From positions 1-30,063 of IMG/VR virus record IMGVR_UViG_3300020578_000305: DNA of 30,063 bases, one strand, 5' to 3'. Origin of the DNA: a virus. The notes under the pieces are model-generated. The model was not told the DNA's origin. It made no database searches and saw nothing but the letters and a program-made list of their open reading frames with translations. This document shows, in pieces, positions 6,943-12,717 of this stretch (positions are counted from its first letter, which is position 1; each line of letters opens with the position of its first letter). Both the position numbers and the translations under genes were made by a program.

Positions 6943-6981
6943 AGACCCACAGGCAGCAAATGCCTGTGGGTCTTTCTGTTT
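6943..6981 (+). terminator. Strong intrinsic terminator closing the left gene block
   Basis: A perfect 13-bp stem (AGACCCACAGGCA / TGCCTGTGGGTCT, 6943-6955 with 6961-6973) closes a GCAAA loop and is followed by TTCTGTTT. It lies just after the last small gene and before the next leader, so it should stop transcription from the left block. Confidence 0.85.
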
Positions 6982-6996
6982 GTGGTTAGTTCTGTC

Positions 6997-7109
6997 CAAG
7001 TCCCCCCCCTTCGGGGGGGGACTTGACGGGTCAGCAAGACTCGGCTGGTGAGCCGAGCCAACTTAGTGTTGGTTCTACTCGCCATCAACCAACCACTAAG
7101 GAGACAATC
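6997..7109 (+). promoter_or_regulatory. Structured leader A upstream of the HTH-like gene
   Basis: Three consecutive hairpins are visible. The first is CAAGT plus eight C, a short TTC loop, eight G plus ACTTG (6997-7025). The second is CTCGGCT / AGCCGAG with loop GGTG (7040-7057). The third is CCAAC / GTTGG with loop TTAGT (7058-7072). After them come CATCAACC and an AAGGAG binding site. The segment 7021-7043 (ACTTGAC..G.CAGCAAGACTCGG) recurs at 11562-11584 in leader B. It lies after a terminator, so it is probably the 5' untranslated region of a new transcript. Its function is not known. Confidence 0.6.
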
Positions 7110-7490
7110 ATGAAGAAGAAGAAGCACAAACAACCCATTGCCAAACCGCAATCGGTTGTCGTTAGGAAACAACAGCCAGCCATGAAGTTTAGGCAGGCAC
7201 TCAACGCAACGGTCAACCCCAGTAGGGGCAGACCACCATTCAAGTTGAACGAAATCGTCAAGGTGCTTGGCGATGAGTTTACTCATTTCGTTGACGCTTG
7301 CTGTGACCGTCGTGTCACAACCCGTTCAATCCATGACGCTCTGCGTTCTTTGGGTGTGGTCATCTCGTATGAGACGATGATGAAGATACGCAAGCAGATT
7401 GAGGGCGAGAACCGTTGGTTCTACGACATGGTTGACGACATCGTCAGCAACACCCAAGACGGCGAAGGCGTCAGGTCAGAGCCATTCTGA
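7110..7490 (+). CDS. HTH-like small protein with basic N-terminus (126 aa)
   Basis: ATG 7110 is preceded by AAGGAG. The first 45 residues are basic and disordered (MKKKKHKQP...), followed by a globular helical part: FKLNEIVKVLGDEFTHFV, then RVTTRSIHDALRSLGVVIS and YETMMKIRKQIEG. This matches the helical pattern of the 79-residue protein at 774-1013, so the two look like members of one HTH-like family. A role as a DNA-binding regulator of the following cassette is plausible from position but unproven. It has its own structured leader (A) and is followed by a second leader (C). Confidence 0.72.
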   Translation: MKKKKHKQPIAKPQSVVVRKQQPAMKFRQALNATVNPSRGRPPFKLNEIVKVLGDEFTHFVDACCDRRVTTRSIHDALRSLGVVISYETMMKIRKQIEGENRWFYDMVDDIVSNTQDGEGVRSEPF

Positions 7491-7595
7491 CAACCCCCTA
7501 TTGCTAGTTGGGGGCAATAATCCTTTGCGTCGGCTGGCAGACCCGATGAAACCCAGCAGTCTGCTACTCACAACATCAACCCACAGGAGAACAAC
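7491..7595 (+). promoter_or_regulatory. Leader C between the HTH-like gene and the 257-aa gene
   Basis: This 105-base gap carries a C5/G5 hairpin (7494-7498 with 7510-7514), a TCGGCTGG word as in leader A, and two pairings that overlap: GCTGG/CCAGC (7533-7537 with 7553-7557) and CAGAC/GTCTG (7538-7542 with 7559-7563). The two pairings cross and are probably alternatives. The segment TCAACCCACAGGAGAA (7576-7591) holds the ribosome binding site and recurs exactly at 8380-8395 before the ATPase gene. Confidence 0.5.
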
Positions 7596-8369
7596 ATGAC
7601 AGAAGAAGAAGCGCTACTGTCCGAGGTCAAGGACATTATTGACACGGCAAGCAAACAAGACGACAAGCAATACGACGAGTATTGCGTCAAGGTCGCCAGA
7701 GAAGTTGAGCAAACCATCTGGAACGAATACGGCTCACTGGAGAGTTATGAACTCTGGTGTCTCCGTCTGCGTCTCAAGAGTACACCAGAAGAGATTGCCA
7801 ACTTACAGGAAGAGACCAAGGACACTCAGTCCCTGGTCATACCACCTGAAGACATGGAAATCAACTCATGCATAGAACTTGCGCTTGGTTACCATGCTGG
7901 TCAGACCCAACACCCAGACTTAAACGGTTTGTTGGAAGACCACAAACGCATGCTCATTCTTGCCGTCAGACAACCAGAAGAACTGGTGGGCTTGGTCGCA
8001 AGGACTGGTGCTTGGATTAGCAGTCAAACGGAAACAAGACCATCTGAAGCACAGGACAAAGAGTCAATCACATTGACGCTCTACATGTGTGCTGGTCGTT
8101 TGGTTGTGATACCGAGAAACGACAAGACCCAGCAGGTAATTGAAGATGGCGTTCAGGTCATCAGATACTTCCGACCAGAAGGCGAAGACGACCAGAAGGA
8201 GATGAACGAATGCGCTGAGTATCTCAGCGACAATCACGGTCGTCTTGCTGCCAACCTGTATGCCGCTTGGGCATACCCCAGAATGTTCATGCTCATTGAC
8301 CGTGAGTTGTTCACGGCTATGGGCAAAGATGCCTTGTTGAAAATAGACAACAAGGAAACTGAGCAGTAA
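7596..8369 (+). CDS. Unknown 257-aa protein, first gene of the ATPase/VWA cassette
   Basis: The start is set by AGGAG just upstream. The protein is acidic and mostly helical. The N-terminal part (1-90) is charged (LLSEVKDIIDTASKQDDKQ, LWCLRLRLKSTPEEI), the middle has HPDLNGLLEDHKRMLILAV and a beta pair (ITLTLYMCAGRLVVIPRND), and the C-terminus is again helical (RLAANLYAAWAYPRMFML). No signal, membrane helix or catalytic motif is evident and I do not recognise a family. The tight link to the ATPase gene 29 bases downstream, with the same binding-site sequence, suggests it works with the ATPase/VWA pair. A hairpin GAGCAG/CTGCTC (8361-8377) spans its stop codon. Confidence 0.8.
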   Translation: MTEEEALLSEVKDIIDTASKQDDKQYDEYCVKVAREVEQTIWNEYGSLESYELWCLRLRLKSTPEEIANLQEETKDTQSLVIPPEDMEINSCIELALGYHAGQTQHPDLNGLLEDHKRMLILAVRQPEELVGLVARTGAWISSQTETRPSEAQDKESITLTLYMCAGRLVVIPRNDKTQQVIEDGVQVIRYFRPEGEDDQKEMNECAEYLSDNHGRLAANLYAAWAYPRMFMLIDRELFTAMGKDALLKIDNKETEQ

Positions 8370-8398
8370 CCCTGCTCATTCAACCCACAGGAGAAACC

Positions 8399-9139
8399 AT
8401 GACACAAGAAACACAAACAACAACCAAACCAGCCAAGCCATTGACCGACTGGGAACGAGCAGAGTTTGCCGTGAAGCACTCAAACAGAGTGTTGCTTTAC
8501 GGTTTGCCCGGAACCGGCAAGACATACTTCGGTCTCAACGCAGGGCTGAAATCAGCAAGCGCCTACCGTCTCATCTGTACGGAAGAGATGACCGATGCCG
8601 ACTTGATTGGCTGCTACAAGCAGAACAGTCAAGGCACATGGTCATTCGCAGAAGGCGTTGGCATCAAGGCTTGGCGTGAAGGCGCAAGGTTGGTTGTTGA
8701 CGAAATCAACCGTATGAACGGTGATGTCGAGAGCCGTATGATGGCACTCATTGACAGCACTGCGTCAAGCAGTTGGCAACACCCAGACACTGGCGAAGTC
8801 GTCAAGCCACACGCTGACTTCAGCGTCGTAGCAACTATGAACGGTGAGCCAGCAGACCTAGCACCTGCTGTGCTTGACCGTCTCATCGTCAGGTGTGAGG
8901 TCAATACCCCACACCCTGATGCCATTGCTGCCTTGCCCGAATACCTTCGTGCCTTGGCAGTCAAGATGACCGAGCCACACAACCCAGACCGTTACTCGTT
9001 GCGAGCATTCGTTGACTTCAACGCAATGTACACAGCGAGCAACAACCTAGAACACAGCGCCCAAGTCATCTTCCCCAATGACTTCAGCGATGTGATGGCT
9101 GTGCTCAAGGTGGCAACAACCAAGGCGGTAACCAAATGA
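8399..9139 (+). CDS. MoxR-like AAA+ ATPase
   Basis: A protein of 246 residues. Walker A is GLPGTGKT (35-42), Walker B is LVVDEINR (98-105), sensor 1 is VVATMNG (143-149), and the following LAPAVLDRL (154-162) carries the arginine of the AAA+ interface. GARLVVDEINRMNGDVESRM and the ATMN sensor are characteristic of the MoxR/CbbQ/GvpN branch, which usually works with a VWA-domain partner to remodel or insert cofactors into client proteins. The length is shorter than typical MoxR (about 300), lacking much of the C-terminal lid. The VWA gene follows with an ATGA overlap, so the pair should be made in step. ATP-driven remodelling is well supported; the client is unknown. Confidence 0.92.
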   Translation: MTQETQTTTKPAKPLTDWERAEFAVKHSNRVLLYGLPGTGKTYFGLNAGLKSASAYRLICTEEMTDADLIGCYKQNSQGTWSFAEGVGIKAWREGARLVVDEINRMNGDVESRMMALIDSTASSSWQHPDTGEVVKPHADFSVVATMNGEPADLAPAVLDRLIVRCEVNTPHPDAIAALPEYLRALAVKMTEPHNPDRYSLRAFVDFNAMYTASNNLEHSAQVIFPNDFSDVMAVLKVATTKAVTK

Positions 9140-10545
9140 CCAAGCAGTTCTTGGGCGAAGCATTGCCCAAGCGACCAGACCAAAAGACCAACAGACTCAC
9201 CAACAACGGTGGGTTTGCCAGCACCCTTGACGGTGTGGCAGTTGATGTAAGAACCATCGAGTCTGGTGGTACCTACACAACACCCACCCTTCAGGGCGTC
9301 GAGTTCGACAGAATGAGACGCTATGGTCTAGTGCTCAGTCGCTGGGCATTACCCGATACAGCAAGGCGATCTAAGCGTTTAGGCAAACCGCTTGGTGCCT
9401 TCACGGCAGCGTCACGAATAGTTGCCAATCACATGTTCAGACAGGTCTTTGACAAAGAAGACCCCAGCCTGAACACCGTGAATGTCATACCGTATGTGAA
9501 CGCCATCAAGTCAGGCAATGTGACACCAGAACTACTACACGCAGTCTTTGCGCTGGAAGGTACTGGTGCCTTTGAGCAGATACTCAAGCAGTTGCCCGGT
9601 GATGGTTTGGCTGCCTTGGTAGCAAACAGTCTTGCTGAAACACAGCAAGTATTGCGCGACAACTATGTCGGCAGCACAGCACACCATTTCGGTTTGCTCA
9701 ACGGCTTACACAGCGGACTTGTCCGCAATCGTAAGCGTGCCTTCACTGTGTATGAGAACATAGTTCACACCATTGACTATGCTTCCCAGAGCACAGCCAG
9801 CGCAGTTGAAGAGCAGAAGCGCAAAGCAAAGCGTAAAGCCAAAGGCAAACCACAAACACACAAGTCCAGCAACAAGTCACAGTCTGGCAGTGAAAACGGC
9901 ATACCCAACAAGACAATCGTCGAGTTGTCTGAAACTACTGGTGGGTGGCAGAAGCCATTCCTAGCCAAGTACCCGTTGGAACTACCACACACTGGCAAAC
10001 TTGGCAGGCGTGAGATAGCGACAAACGAAGGCAAGTACCCCAAGGCGTTCTATCGCTTGGTCACTGACCCTTACCGTCGCATCTTCAAGCGCAAGACCAG
10101 GTCGCTAGGTGGTGTCGTTGTGTTTGACTGCTCAGGCTCAATGGGCTTGTCAAATGACGACATTCATCGTGTGCTCAAGGCGTCTGCTGGTTGTTCAATC
10201 ATCTGTTACTCAGCCAGCAACGATGAAAGCCAAGACAGCAAGCACGGCAACATACACCTGGTCGCCAAGAACGGCAGGCAAGTCCGTTATCTGCCTGAGT
10301 TTCCAGGTGGTAACGGTGTTGACTTGCCTGCTTTACGCTACGGCTACGACCATTTGCGACAGAACGGCAGGTCACCAGTCATCTGGGTATCCGACGGTCA
10401 GGTCACAGGCACTGGTGACCGCAGTTGCGCAAACCTTAGGCGTGAAACCAACAGGTTCATAGACCGACATCACATCACCAGAGTTGATGATGTTGATGAA
10501 GCAATCCACCTACTGGCCAAACTACAGAAGGGAATACGGTCATGA
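9136..10545 (+). CDS. VWA-domain protein, partner of the MoxR-like ATPase
   Basis: A protein of 469 residues. The first 215 residues are helical and contain no known motif (ALPDTARRSKRLGKPLGAF, FEQILKQLPGDGLAALV). Residues 225-255 are a Lys/Ser-rich linker. The C-terminal VWA domain (about 325-469) begins GGVVVFDCSGSMGLS, with the metal-binding DxSxS motif (331-335) intact, and continues with VIWVSDGQVTG (415-424), which supplies the second acidic site. MIDAS-type VWA domains bind a divalent metal and a protein ligand. N-terminal helical region plus C-terminal VWA is the layout of MoxR partners such as CoxE/CbbO. It overlaps the ATPase gene by four bases and the next gene by four. Confidence 0.9.
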   Translation: MTKQFLGEALPKRPDQKTNRLTNNGGFASTLDGVAVDVRTIESGGTYTTPTLQGVEFDRMRRYGLVLSRWALPDTARRSKRLGKPLGAFTAASRIVANHMFRQVFDKEDPSLNTVNVIPYVNAIKSGNVTPELLHAVFALEGTGAFEQILKQLPGDGLAALVANSLAETQQVLRDNYVGSTAHHFGLLNGLHSGLVRNRKRAFTVYENIVHTIDYASQSTASAVEEQKRKAKRKAKGKPQTHKSSNKSQSGSENGIPNKTIVELSETTGGWQKPFLAKYPLELPHTGKLGRREIATNEGKYPKAFYRLVTDPYRRIFKRKTRSLGGVVVFDCSGSMGLSNDDIHRVLKASAGCSIICYSASNDESQDSKHGNIHLVAKNGRQVRYLPEFPGGNGVDLPALRYGYDHLRQNGRSPVIWVSDGQVTGTGDRSCANLRRETNRFIDRHHITRVDDVDEAIHLLAKLQKGIRS

Positions 10546-11192
10546 CCCCAGAAGAACAGATACTCAAGGACACTGAAGCGATACTCAACGGCTGTGCCGA
10601 CGAGATATCAAATGCCCAGACCCGAGAGCATCAGCGCATAATGCCACACTTCAAGAAGTGGGCTGACAACCTGATTACAGAGCAGAACAGGAACCAAAGC
10701 GGTATTCACCTGTTTGTCATCACGGAGTCAGAGGATAAACACGCAGAAGCAGACAACCCGCTTAGTCTCACCGATGGTGTGACAAGCGAGTTCACGCCAA
10801 TGTTCACCTTTGACGACATTGACGAAGCCGTACACCACATGATGGCAATGCCGTCAGCAGTGTTGTTCAACGAGTTTCGCAAACAGAACGACAGCAGGTG
10901 TGCCGTGTATCTCAGAGCCGGTATGTTCAATGTGCTGTACGGTCAACACAAACTGACCGTACACAAGCAGTTGCCAAACGGTGAGTCACTCACCGAGACG
11001 GCAGACATAGCGGTACACGACAAGCCAGATGAGTTCTTCGGCAAACTGAAGATGAGCCAGAAGTACAGGATGCTGTCAACTGCGTTGATGGCAATGTACG
11101 AGATGGGCAAGATCGCTGAGAAGAACACGCCAGAAACATACGGCGTGATGCTCAAGCGTCTGTCTAAGGACTTCGACGGTGATGATGAATGA
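10542..11192 (+). CDS. Unknown 216-aa protein coupled to the VWA gene
   Basis: It begins in an ATGA overlap with the VWA gene, with GAAGGGA upstream. The product is mixed alpha/beta: an N-terminal helical stretch (EEQILKDTEAILNGCADEI), a beta-containing centre (GIHLFVITESEDK, CAVYLRAGMFNVLYGQHKL) and a C-terminal helical tail (KYRMLSTALMAMYEMGKI) ending in an acidic DFDGDDE. No catalytic motif or membrane segment is recognised. Because it is translationally coupled to an ATPase/VWA pair it may be the client, an adaptor or an effector. That is inference from position only. Confidence 0.8.
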   Translation: MTPEEQILKDTEAILNGCADEISNAQTREHQRIMPHFKKWADNLITEQNRNQSGIHLFVITESEDKHAEADNPLSLTDGVTSEFTPMFTFDDIDEAVHHMMAMPSAVLFNEFRKQNDSRCAVYLRAGMFNVLYGQHKLTVHKQLPNGESLTETADIAVHDKPDEFFGKLKMSQKYRMLSTALMAMYEMGKIAEKNTPETYGVMLKRLSKDFDGDDE

Positions 11193-11343
11193 CTGGCATC
11201 AAATACGCTGGCTATTACTACCAGCCAGTGTGGTCAACGGCTTACGGCAGGCAGCCAGTGAGCCATTCACCCTGTGGGATTACATCGCAAACGGTGCGTT
11301 TATCACCATTGCGTTTGTCCTGTGGGTTGCTCTGAGGCGGTAG
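11185..11343 (+). CDS. Small C-terminally anchored membrane protein (52 aa)
   Basis: It starts at ATG 11185 (or ATG 11182 one codon earlier) inside the end of the preceding gene and stops at TAG 11341-11343. It reads NDWHQIRWLLLPASVVNG, then a stretch ending in LWDYIANGAFITIAFVLWVA and two Arg. The last 20 residues form a strong hydrophobic helix with a positively charged end, so the protein is a tail-anchored or small integral membrane protein. A competing frame from ATG 11189 gives 48 residues of less protein-like sequence. The gene closes the ATPase/VWA operon, so it could attach the complex to the membrane. No family is recognised. Confidence 0.6.
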   Translation: MNDWHQIRWLLLPASVVNGLRQAASEPFTLWDYIANGAFITIAFVLWVALRR

Positions 11344-11520
11344 TTGTCTAAACCAATAGGCAGCAAAACCTCAGATAACCTGCGCCAAAGGGGGTCAATG
11401 TCGCTTACAACAGCGGCATTGACCCTCTAAGCGCTACCGATACCAGACTTCAGACGCATTACACGCAGGCGCCTGTTTGTTTATCGTGTGTGTGTGTTCT
11501 TAGCACTATGGCAAGGGGGG
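11344..11520 (+). other. Non-coding stretch after the cassette
   Basis: I see no gene here. It contains the 40-base hairpin listed separately, the word CTACCGATACCA (11434-11445, also at 6912-6923), a short palindrome CAGGCGCCTG followed by TTTGTTT (about 11465-11481), which could be a weak terminator, and a GT-rich run. A promoter for the next gene probably lies here or just to the right, but no convincing -35/-10 pair was found. Confidence 0.5.
11389..11428 (+). terminator. Long hairpin after the cassette, terminator-like without T-tract
   Basis: AGGGGGTCAATG pairs with CATTGACCCTCT (one G-T pair) and the inner CGCT/AGCG continues the stem to a TACAAC loop, giving about 16 bp. It lies 45 bases after the last gene of the ATPase/VWA operon. 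No T-run follows, so it may be an attenuator, an RNA-end stabiliser or an atypical terminator. Confidence 0.5.
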
Positions 11521-11534
11521 CGAACAAGTGTTCG
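11521..11534. promoter_or_regulatory. 14-bp dyad, possible operator
   Basis: CGAACA-AG-TGTTCG is a perfect 6-bp inverted repeat about a 2-base centre, directly before leader B. The short centre is more like a protein-binding dyad than an RNA hairpin. No protein can be assigned to it. Confidence 0.35.
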
Positions 11535-11540
11535 CTAAAC

Positions 11541-11638
11541 CAAGTACCCCCTAAAGGGGGTACTTGACAAGCCAGCAAGACTCGGTTCAGCGACGGCACT
11601 AGCCGAAGCAACTCAACAAGTCAGTAAAGGAGACTAAC
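11541..11638 (+). promoter_or_regulatory. Structured leader B upstream of the 96-aa gene
   Basis: A perfect 11-bp hairpin CAAGTACCCCC / GGGGGTACTTG with loop TAAA (11541-11566) is followed by the core shared with leader A (11562-11584), then a stem TCGGTT / AGCCGA (11582-11587 with 11601-11606), and AAAGGAG before the start codon. The first stem differs from that in leader A by paired changes, so the structure rather than the exact sequence is kept. Confidence 0.6.
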
Positions 11639-11929
11639 TTGAGTACCCTAACAGAAGCAATAAGTAATGCCGTAGTAGAAAGTAACTCATTCATGGGTTC
11701 TTTCTCTTACAACAGAAACCCAGATGGGTCTATCGGAGAAGTCCTAGTGATGGTCTCTGATGGTCAAGCCAATGGAACACCGGAACAAGGTTCTGGTGTT
11801 CTGGTACTTGAGAAGAAGAGCAAGATACAGTTAGTCACTCTAACTGAACTTGTTACCACCAAGACCGTTATGGGTGTTGGTGCTTCTCTCTGGCGTTTCG
11901 TCAATGAGACCCAGAACCTGAAGCGTTAG
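11639..11929 (+). CDS. Unknown 96-aa protein with its own leader
   Basis: TTG 11639 is chosen because AAAGGAGA lies 5-12 bases upstream and no ATG start fits. The product is probably a beta-rich small domain: STLTEAISNAVVESNSFMGS, then GSIGEVLVMVSDGQANGTP, GSGVLVLEKKSKIQLVTL and a C-terminal TVMGVGASLWRFVN. No cysteines, signal or membrane helix are seen. It is a single-gene unit between leader B and a double terminator, which implies independent and possibly high expression. I do not recognise it. Confidence 0.75.
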   Translation: MSTLTEAISNAVVESNSFMGSFSYNRNPDGSIGEVLVMVSDGQANGTPEQGSGVLVLEKKSKIQLVTLTELVTTKTVMGVGASLWRFVNETQNLKR

Positions 11930-11938
11930 TTTCAGGTT
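11915..11938 (+). terminator. 8-bp hairpin spanning the stop of the 96-aa gene
   Basis: AACCTGAA pairs perfectly with TTCAGGTT across loop GCGTTAGT, which contains the stop codon. No T-tract follows directly. It is the first of three hairpins in 120 bases and may protect the 3' end of the mRNA. Confidence 0.45.
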
Positions 11939-11942
11939 GCCG

Positions 11943-11983
11943 AAAGGGTGGTAGGTGCTAAAGCACCTACCACCCTTTCTTTA
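11943..11983 (+). terminator. Intrinsic terminator, first of a tandem pair
   Basis: A perfect 16-bp stem (AAAGGGTGGTAGGTGC / GCACCTACCACCCTTT) with TAAA loop is followed by CTTTATG. The A-rich 5' foot makes it potentially active in both directions. Confidence 0.88.
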
Positions 11984-12004
11984 TGTCTAATCTCTACGCG
12001 CACG

Positions 12005-12042
12005 GGGCTATGGTGCTAAAGCACCATAGCCCTTTCTTTCTG
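12005..12042 (+). terminator. Intrinsic terminator, second of a tandem pair
   Basis: A perfect 12-bp stem (GGGCTATGGTGC / GCACCATAGCCC) with the same TAAA loop is followed by TTTCTTTCTG. Its centre lies 58 bases after that of the first terminator, and 22 of 26 bases after the two stems match, so this is a duplicated unit. Confidence 0.88.
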
Positions 12043-12068
12043 CCTAGTCTCTATGGCTATGGCGAAAT

Positions 12069-12100
12069 GGGGGTCTGCCGAGCCGTCGGGGGGTGGGGGG
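12069..12100. other. G-rich stretch before the structural genes
   Basis: A run of five G (12069-12073) is followed by CGGGGGGTGGGGGG (12087-12100). It lies between the tandem terminators and the first genes of the packaging and structural block. Such a GC-rich non-coding boundary upstream of terminase is where cohesive ends often lie, but nothing in the sequence proves a cos site. A G-quadruplex is another possibility. Confidence 0.35.
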
Positions 12101-12152
12101 CGCAATAACCCGTTCTCTCCATCTACGTAAATCAAGGTGCTACTGTTGGCCC

Positions 12153-12458
12153 ATGGTCGGCTACAGAGAATCCAGGTACAGCTTCAACGATCCCATGGAT
12201 GATTACGAGCGGAGCGCTTTTGGCAATGCCAAACCGGGTTCCAGGGGACGTGTACTCAAGGGTGGCTACCTTGGTTTAGCCAAGGATTTTTTCAAGGCCG
12301 TCACTGCCCCCCTTCGTTTTCCAAAGGTTGAGCCGGGTCAAGGCAAACCCACAAAGCTGCAGCTCAAGTACGAAATCGAGCAGTCCCAAGGGTTGATCGA
12401 CCCGCGGCTCTACATGCAACAGGAGCGACCGGCCCCAAAGCCGAAGAAGAACAAATAG
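12153..12458 (+). CDS. Small basic hypothetical protein (101 aa), first of the structural block
   Basis: ATG 12153 begins a protein with YRESRYSFNDPMDDYERSAF, then GLAKDFFKAVTAPLRFPK and a Pro/Lys-rich tail ending QERPAPKPKKNK. No Shine-Dalgarno is seen; a TACTGT hexamer ends six bases before the ATG. The open frame continues upstream to 12093 but with unlike composition. Position two genes before TerL would suit a small terminase or head-assembly factor, yet no HTH is visible. No family is recognised. Confidence 0.68.
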   Translation: MVGYRESRYSFNDPMDDYERSAFGNAKPGSRGRVLKGGYLGLAKDFFKAVTAPLRFPKVEPGQGKPTKLQLKYEIEQSQGLIDPRLYMQQERPAPKPKKNK

Positions 12459-12717
12459 GCTACGGCTGCTACACGGGGTTCTCTAAGCCCCCCCAAGTTC
12501 TCTTTCACGCCTGAACCCGTCTGTCTCGATACCAAAAGAAGGCGACTACCATCGGTCCCCTTTTCAGGCCACTCATACCGTGCGGTCTAACCATGCTGCC
12601 CGCGTAGTTTGTTTGCGCGGAGGAATGTAACCGTTTAGGTTCGGATCTCTGGAGTTGTGCCAACAAGGTAGCACATTGCTGGCCGAGTTCCAACACCCCC
12701 TGCTAAGATTTTGTTTG
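12459..12717 (+). other. Non-coding gap of about 260 bases
   Basis: No gene, tRNA or strong hairpin was found on either strand. It contains CGATACCAAAA (12527-12537), which also occurs at 6916-6926, and a short AACC/GGTT hairpin near 12630. The right end carries TAAGAT (12704-12709) close to the next start codon and could hold the promoter of that gene. Confidence 0.45.

Noticed and set aside
11189-11335. Alternative 48-residue frame at the end of the ATPase/VWA operon
   Set aside because: Its ATGA overlap is attractive, but the other frame (11185-11343) has a clear membrane helix and more natural composition.
11462-11516. Promoter from TTGTTT and a GT-rich spacer
   Set aside because: No -10 hexamer at an acceptable distance.
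12059-12130. Frame MAKWGSAEPSGGGG... before the first structural gene
   Set aside because: Only 23 residues, no binding site, and the Gly run simply reflects the G-rich stretch.
12459-12717. Possible tRNA (a GGTTCGGATCTC word near 12637 resembles a T-loop)
   Set aside because: No acceptor, D or anticodon stem can be built around it on either strand.
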